DNA of 64,000 bases from Parabacteroides faecalis (GCF_022809355.1 NZ_JAKZMM010000017.1:1-64000); one strand, 5' to 3'. Positions 10,599-19,483 are shown, counted from the first letter of the stretch. Numbers and translations: made by a program. Notes: a model not told the origin generated them from the sequence alone.

Positions 10599-12059
10599 AT
10601 GAAAATAACAGATTTAGAACCTCAGATTGTGTGGAAATATTTTGATGAGATTACAAAAGTTCCACGTCCATCCAAAAAGGAAGAGAAGATTATTGCCTAT
10701 TTGGAAGATTTTGCTCAGAAGAATCATATAGTCTATAAGAAGGATGAAGTGGGTAATATCGTAATGTCTAAACCCGCCACTCCGGGTATGGAGAATCGGG
10801 AAACAGTCGTTTTGCAATCGCATGTCGATATGGTGTGTGAAAAGAATAATGGTACCCAACATGATTTTGAGAAAGATCCGATTGAGACTATTGTTGACGG
10901 CAACTGGCTTCGGGCTAACGGAACAACCTTAGGTGCTGATAACGGTATTGGAGTTGCTGCTGAATTGGCTTTGTTAGCTTCGGACAATATCGAGCATGGT
11001 CCAATTGAATGCTTGTTTACGATTGATGAAGAGACAGGTTTGACAGGAGCAAAGGCTTTGAAATCCGGATTCATGACCGGTAATATCCTGCTGAATCTGG
11101 ATAGTGAAGATGAAGGACAGATTTTTATGGGCTGTGCTGGTGGTAAAGATACGCAAGCATTATTCCATTATCAGGCAGAACAAACTCCGGCAGATCGTCA
11201 ATATTTCCGAATTGATGTAAAGGGATTAAATGGAGGACATTCTGGTGGTGAAATACATAAAGGATTGGGTAATGCCAATAAATTATTGGTTCGCTTCTTG
11301 TTCTTATTGAAGAAAAATAAGATAGATTTCTTACTTTGTTCGATTGATGGCGGTAATTTGCGGAATGCCATCGCTCGTGAAGCTCATGCAGTGGTTGGTC
11401 TTCGTCCTGAAGATAAAGAAACTGTGCGGATTTTATTAAATCATTTTGCGGCAGATGTCGAAAATGAATTGAAGCATGTAGATAAGAATGTCCGTTTGGT
11501 AATGGAATCAACGGATAAGCCTGAAACTTATATTGATTCTGCAACAGCCGAAAAAGTTATTTATGCAATGCATGCGTGTCCTCATGGTGTATTAGGTATG
11601 AGTCATGATATCGAAGGACTTGTTGAAACTTCTACTAATCTGGCTTCTATCAAGATGAAAGAGAATCATACAATTTTAGTAGGAACCAGTCAGCGAAGCT
11701 CAATAGAATCATATAAGGAAATGGCTGCTAATCAGGTTGCTTCAACCTTCCTGCTGGCAGGAGCAGAGGTTTCTCATGGAGATGGTTACCCTGGTTGGGC
11801 TCCGAATCCGGATTCTGTTATTCTGAAAGTTGCTCAGGAAACATACGAACGTCTATTCCATAAGCAGCCGGAAATTATGGCTATTCATGCAGGTCTTGAA
11901 TGTGGCTTGTTCTTGGAAAAGTATCCTACACTGGATATGATATCATTTGGTCCGACATTGCGTGATGTTCATTCACCAAATGAAAGAATAGAAATCAAGA
12001 CTGTTGGTATGTGGTGGAGTCATTTACTTGAATTGTTAAAGAATATTCCTGTAAAATAA
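10599..12059 (+). CDS. pepD: Aminoacyl-histidine dipeptidase (M20C)
   Basis: A cytoplasmic zinc metallopeptidase of 486 residues that cleaves Xaa-His dipeptides such as carnosine. The zinc site is visible: VVLQSHVDMVCEKN (His, Asp), TLGADNGIG (bridging Asp), TIDEETGLTGA (Glu-Glu, including the general base) and later MSFGPTLRDVHSPNE with the C-terminal histidine. The dimerisation domain is inserted between about residues 200 and 380 (NGGHSGGEIHKG). The length and order fit the M20C subgroup. It is a monocistronic gene bounded by a divergent small membrane protein gene and a terminator. Confidence 0.93.
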   Translation: MKITDLEPQIVWKYFDEITKVPRPSKKEEKIIAYLEDFAQKNHIVYKKDEVGNIVMSKPATPGMENRETVVLQSHVDMVCEKNNGTQHDFEKDPIETIVDGNWLRANGTTLGADNGIGVAAELALLASDNIEHGPIECLFTIDEETGLTGAKALKSGFMTGNILLNLDSEDEGQIFMGCAGGKDTQALFHYQAEQTPADRQYFRIDVKGLNGGHSGGEIHKGLGNANKLLVRFLFLLKKNKIDFLLCSIDGGNLRNAIAREAHAVVGLRPEDKETVRILLNHFAADVENELKHVDKNVRLVMESTDKPETYIDSATAEKVIYAMHACPHGVLGMSHDIEGLVETSTNLASIKMKENHTILVGTSQRSSIESYKEMAANQVASTFLLAGAEVSHGDGYPGWAPNPDSVILKVAQETYERLFHKQPEIMAIHAGLECGLFLEKYPTLDMISFGPTLRDVHSPNERIEIKTVGMWWSHLLELLKNIPVK

Positions 12060-12080
12060 ATTACAATCTAATCCGTTATA

Positions 12081-12125
12081 AAAGAGAAGTTGTATGAATA
12101 TCATTCATGCAATTTCTCTTTTTTA
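12081..12125 (+). terminator. Terminator after pepD
   Basis: AAAGAGAAGTTGTATGAAT pairs with ATTCATGCAATTTCTCTT (few mismatches) and is followed by a run of Ts. Confidence 0.85.
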
Positions 12126-12149
12126 TTTTTCTATTTACATAATTTATAT

Positions 12150-12157
12150 TACTTTTG
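12150..12157 (+). promoter_or_regulatory. Promoter -7 element for the beta-helix lipoprotein
   Basis: TACTTTTG matches TAnnTTTG, 53 bp before the start codon at 12211. Confidence 0.5.
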
Positions 12158-12210
12158 TGAAAGAATAGCGAATAAATGTATGTAGAAAAATAATCTTAAC
12201 TGGAAAAGAT

Positions 12211-13683
12211 ATGAAGAAAATAACATTACTTATATTAGGATTGTTGTCATTATTTTCATTGATAGGTACATCATGTGACGGGCTGGATGAACATTATTCT
12301 ACGAATCCGAATTATCGTTTGTCATTCTCTGTTGATACTTTATCTTTTGATACTGTTTTTACAACGATAGGTTCCGCAACAAAACAATTTATGGTTTATA
12401 ATCCGAATAAAGAAGCCTTGAATATACAGTCAATCATGTTGGCTAGTGGAGGTGAATCGGGTTTTCGTTTGAATGTGGATGGCCGTAAAGGAGATTATTT
12501 TGACAACGTAGGGATTTTGGCAGAAGACAGTATGTTTGTCTTTGTTGAAGTAAATGTGAATCCGAACGATTCTAATCAGCCTTTATTAGTGGAAGATTCG
12601 GTTGTCTTTATGACGAATGGCGGAAAACAGACAGTTCTGTTGGAGGCTTACGGACAGAATATGCATTTGTATAAAGGAGGTTTACATATCACGAAAGATA
12701 CAACATTTACAGCAGATTTGCCTCATCTGGTATATGATAGTATTATGGTAGCCGAAGGTGCAACTTTGTATTTGACAGAAGGAGCAACCTTATATATGCA
12801 TGATAAAGCCAATATCGTTGTTTCTGGTCGGTTGATCTCTGAAGGATCGTTGGAGAATCCGGTTGTGATACGTGGCGATCGTTTGGATTTTGTTTTGGAT
12901 GATATTTTACCATACGATCGGACTCCAGGACAATGGGGAGGAATTTTCTTCAAATCGGGAAGCTTTGGAAACCGGATGGAACATACAATTGTCCGGAATG
13001 GAACAAGTGGCATTACCATTGAAGCCTCAGAGCCTGTGGATACAAAACTGGAAATTTCCAATTCTCAGCTTACAAACATGAAAGGAAACGTTTTGACGTC
13101 TATCAATAGTAAATTAATGGTGACGAATACCGAGATAAGCAATGCCGGAGGATCTGTAGTTGCCTTGGCCGGAGGTGATTATCAGTTTACCCATTGTTCG
13201 TTGGTCAATTATATGCGTTTGGTTCAACGTTCAACAGAATGTTTGGTTATGGCTAATGCTTATATGCAAAATTCTGAAAATAAAGTTGTCCCTTTAAAAG
13301 CTCGTTTTGACAATTGTCTAGTAGATGGAAGTTTTGGCGCCGGAAAGAATCCTCTTTCAGGAGAAATCGCATTGTCTTCAGTGGATGAGGCTGATTTTGA
13401 TTATTATTTTAATCATTGTGTGTTGACAACGGTTGGAAGTGATAATGGTTGTTTTGAGTCGACTTTGTTTACTACAGAAGATAATTATCCTAGTTATCGG
13501 AAAACTGGTGGCGAAGCCAATAAATATCAGTTTGATTTCCGTCCGGACACGGTTATCTCTTTAGGTGTTGGAAAAGCCGATCCTGCTGTCTCTGCGAACT
13601 ATCCGGTAGATCGGTTGGGAATAAATCGACTGGAAAGTAGTGATGGTCCGACGATAGGTGCCTATGAATTTGTGAAAGAATAA
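12211..13683 (+). CDS. Beta-helix lipoprotein of unknown function
   Basis: A 490-residue exported lipoprotein: the signal peptide ends at GTSC, with Cys22 as the likely lipidated residue. Residues ~45-150 look like an Ig-like domain of the ASPM/Hydin type (KQFMVYNPNKEALNIQSIML). From about 165 to 440 the sequence has the short, repetitive beta-strand pattern of a right-handed beta-helix (VAEGATLYLTEGATLYMHDKA; LISEGSLENPVVIRGD; MEHTIVRNGTSGITIE). It is probably displayed on the outer membrane. I do not see catalytic residues and cannot say whether it is an enzyme or a binding protein. It is followed after 25 bp by an EEP-family gene. Confidence 0.75.
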   Translation: MKKITLLILGLLSLFSLIGTSCDGLDEHYSTNPNYRLSFSVDTLSFDTVFTTIGSATKQFMVYNPNKEALNIQSIMLASGGESGFRLNVDGRKGDYFDNVGILAEDSMFVFVEVNVNPNDSNQPLLVEDSVVFMTNGGKQTVLLEAYGQNMHLYKGGLHITKDTTFTADLPHLVYDSIMVAEGATLYLTEGATLYMHDKANIVVSGRLISEGSLENPVVIRGDRLDFVLDDILPYDRTPGQWGGIFFKSGSFGNRMEHTIVRNGTSGITIEASEPVDTKLEISNSQLTNMKGNVLTSINSKLMVTNTEISNAGGSVVALAGGDYQFTHCSLVNYMRLVQRSTECLVMANAYMQNSENKVVPLKARFDNCLVDGSFGAGKNPLSGEIALSSVDEADFDYYFNHCVLTTVGSDNGCFESTLFTTEDNYPSYRKTGGEANKYQFDFRPDTVISLGVGKADPAVSANYPVDRLGINRLESSDGPTIGAYEFVKE

Positions 13684-13708
13684 GCTGTAATAATAGAAAA
13701 CTTTAGCT

Positions 13709-14734
13709 ATGAAATTTATCTGTTTGCTGATTGGGGCGGGAGTATTCTTGCCCTTTTCTTGTTTTTTAGGAAAAGCTCAAAATACTTTTCGGGTGATGAG
13801 CTATAATGTGGAGAATCTGTTCGATACGGAAAATAATCCGTTGATGGAAGACGATGAATTTACACCCGATGGAAATCGTTTTTGGACAAAAGGACGTTAT
13901 TACCGGAAGTTACAGCATGTGTCTCAGGTGATTCAAGCGGCTGGAGAATGGAATGCACTAGCTTTAGTTGGTCTATGTGAAGTCGAAAATGATTCTGTAA
14001 TGGAACATTTGTTACGAAGGACACCTCTTTATAAACAAGATTATCGGTATTGTATGACACATGGCTGCGATATACGGGGAATAAACGTTGCATTACTTTA
14101 TCAGAGAGAGCAATTCCGTTTGCTTGGTTCGGAAGAATTAAGGGTCCCGACAACCGGAAAAGAACGTCCTACCCGTAACATTCTTCATGTTTGGGGAGAA
14201 GTTGTTTCGATCGATACGTTGGATGTATTTGTTTGTCATCTTCCTTCCAGATATGGAGGTGAGTTGGCTAGCAGAAAACGCCGAAAGGATGCAATAGGAG
14301 TCTTGAAGAAGTGTACAGATTCGTTATACTATTGCCGGAAATATCCGAAGATACTTATTATGGGAGATTTCAATGATACTCCTCAGGACGAATCTTTGGA
14401 AGAGGAACTGGAAGCGAAAGCTTATTCTCCGGATAACAAACCAGTGAAGTATAAACTCTACAATCTTTTTTACGATGCCAAAGGTTCACATAAGTATCAA
14501 GGAGAATGGAATCAGTTGGACCATATTATTGTGAATGGAGCTTTGCTGCAAGAAAATCAAGCATTGCATGTACAGAAGGATAGTTACCAGGTGTTTTCTC
14601 CTTCTTTTCTGCTGATCCCTGATAAGACATGGCGTGGTGTTCGTCCGTTTCGGACCTATTATGGCTTTAAATATGAAGGAGGTTATAGTGATCATTTACC
14701 ACTGGTTGTCACGTTTGAATGGAATAAAATGTGA
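13709..14734 (+). CDS. Endonuclease/exonuclease/phosphatase family protein
   Basis: A 341-residue exported protein (signal peptide about residues 1-23, ending near KAQ). The EEP-fold motifs are in order: MSYNVENLFD (metal Asn), VGLCEVEND (metal Glu), CHLPSRYGG (catalytic His), LIMGDFNDTPQDES (Asp and Asn), LDHIIVNG and a C-terminal SDHLP (metal Asp and catalytic His). Family members cleave phosphodiesters in nucleic acids, sphingomyelin or phosphoinositides; the substrate here is unknown. Export suggests scavenging of extracellular nucleic acid or lipid phosphate (inference). The stop codon TGA lies inside the first unit of a 41-bp repeat array, so the last residues are set by the repeat boundary. 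Confidence 0.88.
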   Translation: MKFICLLIGAGVFLPFSCFLGKAQNTFRVMSYNVENLFDTENNPLMEDDEFTPDGNRFWTKGRYYRKLQHVSQVIQAAGEWNALALVGLCEVENDSVMEHLLRRTPLYKQDYRYCMTHGCDIRGINVALLYQREQFRLLGSEELRVPTTGKERPTRNILHVWGEVVSIDTLDVFVCHLPSRYGGELASRKRRKDAIGVLKKCTDSLYYCRKYPKILIMGDFNDTPQDESLEEELEAKAYSPDNKPVKYKLYNLFYDAKGSHKYQGEWNQLDHIIVNGALLQENQALHVQKDSYQVFSPSFLLIPDKTWRGVRPFRTYYGFKYEGGYSDHLPLVVTFEWNKM

Positions 14735-14951
14735 CTTAAAATCAAGAAGAAGTCACATTCATTGTTTTTTTGTGACTTAAAAATGAAAAGGAGTCACATT
14801 CTTTGCTCTTTCTTGACTTAAAAACGAAAAGGAGTCACATCCTTTATACTTTTGTGACTTAAAAATAAAAAGTGGTCACATTCTTTATTCTTTCGTGACT
14901 TAAAAATAAAAAGTAGTCACACCTGAAGACCAGATGTGACTTAAAATGAAA
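14731..14951. repeat. 41-bp tandem array of hairpin units, 5.4 copies
   Basis: GTGACTT cores start at 14731, 14772, 14813 (TTGACTT variant), 14854, 14895 and 14936, exactly 41 bp apart. Each full unit is itself an inverted repeat: GTGACTTAAAA near the start and AGTCAC (or GGTCAC) about 20 bp later, so every unit can fold into a hairpin. Linkers are T-rich. The first unit overlaps the TGA stop of the EEP gene, and the last partial unit ends 37 bp before the stop codon of convergent argD. It may act as a multi-hairpin terminator, but five exact-period copies exceed what termination needs. Confidence 0.92.
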
Positions 14952-14987
14952 AAATATGTCTTTCAACGATCGAATACAAAAGCTGAA

Positions 14988-16121
14988 TTATTCGTTTACT
15001 CCTAAAACTTTGCGGAATCGGCTGATAAATTCAGCAGCTTCTTCCATGCTCAGACATAATGGCGGTAATAATCTGATTGTATTAGTTCCCGCAACTCCTG
15101 TAAATACTTTTTGTTCAAACAATAATTTAGAACGAATTTCTTTGATAGGTTCTTCGAATTCGATACCGATCATTAATCCACGTCCACGAATTTCTTTGAT
15201 ACCTGGGAGTTTGTGCAATTCTTCGAGCAAGTAAGAACCTACTTTTTCGGCATTTGCAACCAAACCTTCGTCGTGCATGATGTCTAATACCGCAATAGCA
15301 GCAGCACAAGCCAAGTGGTTACCTCCAAATGTAGTTCCTAACATACCATATATAGGTTTAAATATAGGACTGATCAGGACAGCGCCCATCGGGAAACCAT
15401 TCGCAATACCTTTTGCTACTGTAATCATATCCGGACGTATTCCGGCATACTGGTGAGCAAAGAATTTACCACTACGTCCATAACCCGACTGAATTTCATC
15501 AATAATCAATACGGCCTGATATTTTGTACATAGTGACCGCAATTCCTGCAGAAAATCATCAGTTGGTACCTGAATACCTCCAACTCCTTGGATACCTTCG
15601 ATGATAACAGAAGAAACATCTCCTTTTTTTAATTCGGCTTCAACAGCTGCCTTATCATTCAGCGGTAAATAAGAAACGTCTAATCCTTCATTAACCGGAG
15701 CAATGATTTTAGGATTATCTGTTACACGTACAGCGGCAGAAGTACGTCCGTGGAATGAATGCTGGAAAGCCAAAACACGTTTTTTCCCGTTGTGAAAAGA
15801 AGCCAGTTTCAACGCGTTTTCATTGGCTTCAGCTCCAGAATTGATCAGGAACAATGAGTATTCATCATAACCGGAAGCTTTACCGAGCTTGTCTGCCAAG
15901 GTTTGCTGCAAGCTATTGATGACAGAATTTGAATAAAATCCCAGTTTACTTACTTGTTCACTGATTGCTTTTACGTATGTTGGATGACTATGTCCGACTG
16001 AAATAACCGCGTGGCCACCGTAAAGATCCAAATATTCGTTACCTTCTTTGTCCCATACATGGCAACCTTTTCCTTTAACGATCTCTATATTGAATAAAGG
16101 ATAAACATCAAAGAGTTTCAT
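14988..16121 (-). CDS. argD: Acetylornithine (or succinylornithine) aminotransferase
   Basis: A PLP-dependent class III aminotransferase of 377 residues, shorter than E. coli ArgD. The PLP lysine lies in MITVAKGIANGFPMGAV, the cofactor-binding aspartate in AVLIIDEIQSGYGRSG, and the substrate pocket in LYGGHAVISVGHSHP. It converts the N-acylated glutamate semialdehyde to N-acyl-ornithine. Some Bacteroidetes are known to use N-succinyl rather than N-acetyl intermediates, so the acyl group here is uncertain. It is the last gene of the argR-GNAT-argG-argC-argD operon, 20 bp after argC. Confidence 0.93.
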   Translation of the reverse strand: MKLFDVYPLFNIEIVKGKGCHVWDKEGNEYLDLYGGHAVISVGHSHPTYVKAISEQVSKLGFYSNSVINSLQQTLADKLGKASGYDEYSLFLINSGAEANENALKLASFHNGKKRVLAFQHSFHGRTSAAVRVTDNPKIIAPVNEGLDVSYLPLNDKAAVEAELKKGDVSSVIIEGIQGVGGIQVPTDDFLQELRSLCTKYQAVLIIDEIQSGYGRSGKFFAHQYAGIRPDMITVAKGIANGFPMGAVLISPIFKPIYGMLGTTFGGNHLACAAAIAVLDIMHDEGLVANAEKVGSYLLEELHKLPGIKEIRGRGLMIGIEFEEPIKEIRSKLLFEQKVFTGVAGTNTIRLLPPLCLSMEEAAEFISRFRKVLGVNE

Positions 16122-16141
16122 ACGCTTTAATTTATTATTTG

Positions 16142-17110
16142 TTAGAAAGCTGATGGTTTGAGATGCAATCCGACTTTTTCTTCTAAGCCAAACAGCAGAT
16201 TCATGTTGTGGACTGCTTGTCCGCTGGCACCTTTTAACAAGTTGTCGATCATGGAAACAATCAGCAGTTTATCTTCATATTTTTGTAAATATATCAAGCA
16301 TTTATTGGTATTTACAACTTGTTTCAAATCTGGATTCTTATCGACTACGAATGTGAAAGAATGATCTTCGTAATATGACTCATAGATACGTTTGATTTCT
16401 TCCAAATCAATTTTACAATCCAAATAGGTTGTTGCAAATATACCACGAGAGAAGTTCCCTCTTACAGGAATGAAGTTGATACTACTATCAAAGCTATTCT
16501 GCAATTGTCTTAAACTTTGCTTGATTTCTGCCAAATGTTGATGTGTAAATGGCTTATAAATCGAAATATTATCATTTCTCCAGCTGAAGTGTGAAGTTGC
16601 AGAAGGCTTGACGCCGGCTCCCGTTGAACCTGTAATGGCATTGACATGTAAATCCGAATTCAACATCAGGTGCTTGGCTAAAGGCAAAATACCTAATTGA
16701 ATACATGTAGCAAAACATCCTGGATTGGCAATGTGCTTGGCAGCACAGATCCGACGACGGTTTAATTCGGGTAGTCCATAGACGAAATCGTGTTCTTCAC
16801 TTTCGATACGGTAATCCATGGAAAGATCAATGATCTTTACGTTTTCCGGAACAGTATGTGCTTCCAAAAACTTCTTTGTATCACCATGTGCCGTACAGAA
16901 GAACAGACAGTCTATGCTGTCTAATGGCAACTCTCCAGTGAAACGCATGTTTGTTTCTCCATAGAGTCCTTCGTGGACATCAGTGATCAGATTTCCTGCA
17001 TTACTGGAACTGTTTATAAAAACGATTTCAACGTCCGGGTGATTAATCAGCAGACGAATTAATTCGCCTGCTGTATATCCTGCACCTCCAATAATACCAA
17101 CTTTAATCAT
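16142..17110 (-). CDS. argC: N-acetyl-gamma-glutamyl-phosphate reductase
   Basis: A 322-residue NADPH-dependent reductase of arginine biosynthesis. The N-terminal nucleotide-binding loop is VGIIGGAGYTAGELIRLL, and the catalytic cysteine sits in NPGCFATCIQLG. TGSTGAGVKPSATSHF is also conserved. The frame is open further upstream, but the proper start is MIKVGIIGG at 17110: it is preceded by a strong AGGAGG site, unusual in this genome, and its ATG overlaps the TGA of argG in an ATGA arrangement, indicating translational coupling. Confidence 0.94.
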   Translation of the reverse strand: MIKVGIIGGAGYTAGELIRLLINHPDVEIVFINSSSNAGNLITDVHEGLYGETNMRFTGELPLDSIDCLFFCTAHGDTKKFLEAHTVPENVKIIDLSMDYRIESEEHDFVYGLPELNRRRICAAKHIANPGCFATCIQLGILPLAKHLMLNSDLHVNAITGSTGAGVKPSATSHFSWRNDNISIYKPFTHQHLAEIKQSLRQLQNSFDSSINFIPVRGNFSRGIFATTYLDCKIDLEEIKRIYESYYEDHSFTFVVDKNPDLKQVVNTNKCLIYLQKYEDKLLIVSMIDNLLKGASGQAVHNMNLLFGLEEKVGLHLKPSAF

Positions 17111-18306
17111 ATTTCCTCCTCTTTGTGGTTTGTATAATAAACACGTAAAGGAGTAGAAAGAACTTTGATAAATCCTTTGGCATCTTCTGCTGTCCAACCT
17201 TTTTGCATTTCTCCGTATTCACCAAATTTGGTTTTAACCAAATCATCTGCTGATTCAACACCAACCGTTGAGAATGAAAGCGGACGAAGTTCCAGAATAG
17301 CCGTACCATTTACATTACGCTGTGATTCCTGCAACATAGCTTCTATATCACGCATAACTGGTTCCAAGTACTGACTCTCATGTAAGAACATACCATACCA
17401 GTTGGCTACTTGATCTTTCCAATACTGTTGCCACTTACTTAATGTATATTTCTCCAAGAAGCGGTGTGCTCCAATGATTAGCATCGGGGCTGCAGCTTCA
17501 AAGCCAACGCGTCCTTTAATACCGATGATTGTATCACCTACGTGCATATCGCGACCAATACCATAGGCAGCACCAATTTCTTCTACTTTCTGGATAGCTT
17601 TGATCGGATCATCAAATGTCTCTCCGTTGACAGCACATAATTCTCCTTTCTTGAATTGCAGACGGAGCTGTTCGCTTCCCGTTTTAGTAACTTGTTTCAG
17701 ATACGCAGATTCGGGTAAACCTTGGGCAGAGTCGAGAATTTCACCTCCACAGATGGAAGTACCCCATAAACCTACGTTGTATGAATATTTTAGTTTAGTG
17801 AAATCAGCTTCAAATCCGTGTTCTTTCAGGTAGTTGATTTCGTAGTCACGACTTAATGCCATATCACGTGTCAGTGTGATGATTTCAACATTAGGAGCCA
17901 ATACTAAGAATGTCATATCAAAACGGATCTGATCATTACCTGCTCCTGTTGAACCATGAGCAATCGCATCAGCTCCGATCTCATTGGCATAACGTGCAAT
18001 GGCTAAAGCTTGAAAGATTCGTTCAGAACTTACTGAAATAGGATAAGTACCGTTGCGCAATACATTACCGAAGATCATGTATTTCAGACTCTTCTCGTAA
18101 TATTCTTTCGTTACGTCTAGTGTAACATATTTTACGGCACCTAATTTATATGCATTTTCTTCGTTCTTCTTCAGTTGTTCTTCACTGAATCCACCTGTGT
18201 TGGCACAAGCTGCATATACTTCATATCCTTTTTCTTTTGCCAGATACATCACTGTGAATGAAGTATCCAACCCACCACTAAATGCGACTACTACTTTCTT
18301 TTTCAT
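17107..18306 (-). CDS. argG: Argininosuccinate synthase
   Basis: A 399-residue ATP-dependent ligase that joins citrulline and aspartate. The ATP pyrophosphatase motif VAFSGGLDTSFTVMYLAKE is at the N-terminus, and AHGSTGAGNDQIRFDMTF is the substrate-binding hallmark. It is followed by argC with a 4-base overlap and lies 50 bp downstream of a GNAT gene. Control is expected through the ARG boxes upstream of argR if the operon is read as one transcript. Confidence 0.95.
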   Translation of the reverse strand: MKKKVVVAFSGGLDTSFTVMYLAKEKGYEVYAACANTGGFSEEQLKKNEENAYKLGAVKYVTLDVTKEYYEKSLKYMIFGNVLRNGTYPISVSSERIFQALAIARYANEIGADAIAHGSTGAGNDQIRFDMTFLVLAPNVEIITLTRDMALSRDYEINYLKEHGFEADFTKLKYSYNVGLWGTSICGGEILDSAQGLPESAYLKQVTKTGSEQLRLQFKKGELCAVNGETFDDPIKAIQKVEEIGAAYGIGRDMHVGDTIIGIKGRVGFEAAAPMLIIGAHRFLEKYTLSKWQQYWKDQVANWYGMFLHESQYLEPVMRDIEAMLQESQRNVNGTAILELRPLSFSTVGVESADDLVKTKFGEYGEMQKGWTAEDAKGFIKVLSTPLRVYYTNHKEEEI

Positions 18307-18356
18307 ATATATTATGTATTTATTGTTTGCAATTAAATTATTAAGACAATCTGTTT

Positions 18357-18923
18357 TTATTTCTCCATTTTGTCAGGATGCGGTACTTCCGGATCAAAAA
18401 GCATACCGGTACAAATACAGTAACGTCGGTTCGTACGCTCTAAGATATCATGATTAACGCAACCTTGGCATCCTCTCCAAAAAGCTTCATCGTCGGTCAA
18501 GTCAGCAAATGTAACGGGAACGTATCCTAATTCCGTATTCATTTTCATCACTGCAGCTCCCGAAGTAAGACTGAAAATCTTGGCATGTGGCCATCTCATT
18601 CTTGCCAGTTGGAAAGTCATTTCTTTAATTCGTTTGGCAATTCCCAAGCCACGATAATCAGGATGAACAATTAATCCGGAAGTGGTTACATATTGTTTGT
18701 TTCCCCATGATTCAATGTAGCTGAAACCGGCAAATTTATCTCCTTCTAAGGCAATGACAGCTTTCCCTTCTTTCATTTTTTGTGCCACATATTCGTGTGT
18801 TCGTTTAGCGATACCTGTTCCGCGTACTTTAGCGGCAGCCTCAATCGTTTCGAGAATAGTATCTACATACACCTCGTGTGAGGCTTCTGCAATCATGACA
18901 TCAATTTGTTTTTCTTGTTCCAT
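18357..18923 (-). CDS. GNAT-family acyltransferase in the arginine operon
   Basis: A 188-residue GNAT protein. The acyl-CoA-binding segment is VHPDYRGLGIAKRIKEM (Q/R-x-x-G-x-G/A pattern), preceded by the beta-strand core GFSYIESWGNKQYVTTSGL. The C-terminal ~50 residues are unusual for GNAT proteins and include a Cys-rich stretch (CQGCVNHDILERTNRRYCIC) that may bind a metal. Its place between argR and argG makes it a candidate for the N-acylglutamate synthase step (acetyl- or succinyl-transfer to glutamate). This is inference from context; no classical argA or argJ is in the window. Confidence 0.8.
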   Translation of the reverse strand: MEQEKQIDVMIAEASHEVYVDTILETIEAAAKVRGTGIAKRTHEYVAQKMKEGKAVIALEGDKFAGFSYIESWGNKQYVTTSGLIVHPDYRGLGIAKRIKEMTFQLARMRWPHAKIFSLTSGAAVMKMNTELGYVPVTFADLTDDEAFWRGCQGCVNHDILERTNRRYCICTGMLFDPEVPHPDKMEK

Positions 18924-18949
18924 TTCTATATTTGTACCTTATTTTATCT

Positions 18950-19393
18950 TCATATAAAATGTGCTAATGCATCCACTATGTTCTGTCGGCTGAATCCTTC
19001 ACGAGGAATCACTAAAATAGTGTCATCACCAGCGATCGTTCCTAATATCTCTTTGGGAGCATGTGTATCAATATCTGAGGCTATCCCCATCGCATAACCC
19101 GGACGTGTTTTGATAACTGCCAAATTCCCCGAGAATTCAATGTTTGAATGAATACTTTGTGCTGGATTTTTTACAACTTGCAAAGCTTGTTTCTCCGGTA
19201 ACCGATAAACATACATACCATTTGCATCGTGTACTTTGATTACCTTTAATTGCTTGATGTCTCTAGACAATGTGGCTTGTGTAACGGCAAATCCCATTTC
19301 ACTCAACCGTTTGCTTAATTGCTCTTGGTTGTTGATCGATTCATTGCCGATGAGCTTACAAATCATTTCCAGCCGTTCTTTTTTTGTACACAT
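18950..19393 (-). CDS. argR: Arginine repressor
   Basis: A 147-residue ArgR/AhrC protein. The N-terminal winged helix includes the recognition region [20 protein letters not shown]. The C-terminal oligomerisation and arginine-binding domain has [18 protein letters not shown], with the GDD aspartates that contact arginine. The frame is open for 20 more codons upstream, but the family begins at about [11 protein letters not shown], and the upstream stretch contains an operator box and the promoter, so I choose the ATG at 19393. It heads the arginine operon and probably represses it, including itself, when arginine is abundant. Confidence 0.93.
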   Translation of the reverse strand: MCTKKERLEMICKLIGNESINNQEQLSKRLSEMGFAVTQATLSRDIKQLKVIKVHDANGMYVYRLPEKQALQVVKNPAQSIHSNIEFSGNLAVIKTRPGYAMGIASDIDTHAPKEILGTIAGDDTILVIPREGFSRQNIVDALAHFI

Positions 19394-19396
19394 ACT

Positions 19397-19410
19397 TGTA
19401 TAAATATTCA
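19397..19410. promoter_or_regulatory. ARG box 1 (ArgR operator)
   Basis: TGTATAAATATTCA differs by one base from the palindromic ARG-box TGAATAAATATTCA. It lies 3 bp before the argR start codon, just downstream of the predicted transcription start. Confidence 0.7.
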
Positions 19411-19419
19411 AATCGGCGG

Positions 19420-19427
19420 CAAATTTA
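19420..19427 (-). promoter_or_regulatory. Promoter -7 element for the arginine operon
   Basis: The minus strand reads TAAATTTG, matching TAnnTTTG, 26 bp before the argR start. It lies between ARG boxes 1 and 2. Confidence 0.55.
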
Positions 19428-19438
19428 TGGATTAATAT

Positions 19439-19452
19439 TGAATATTTATGCA
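19439..19452. promoter_or_regulatory. ARG box 2 (ArgR operator)
   Basis: TGAATATTTATGCA is one mismatch from TGAATATTTATTCA. Its centre is 42 bp from box 1, and it lies just upstream of the -7 element, where RNA polymerase would bind. Confidence 0.75.
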
Positions 19453-19469
19453 AGAATATGGATATTTTT

Positions 19470-19483
19470 TCAATAAATATTCA
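19470..19483. promoter_or_regulatory. ARG box 3 (ArgR operator)
   Basis: TCAATAAATATTCA is one mismatch from TGAATAAATATTCA. Its centre is 31 bp from box 2, close to three helical turns. Confidence 0.7.

Noticed and set aside
14731-14951. CRISPR array
   Set aside because: The unit period is 41 bp with mostly identical units and T-rich linkers. There are no unique 30-bp spacers and no cas genes nearby. The same logic rejects the 21-22-bp arrays, whose repeats are too short.
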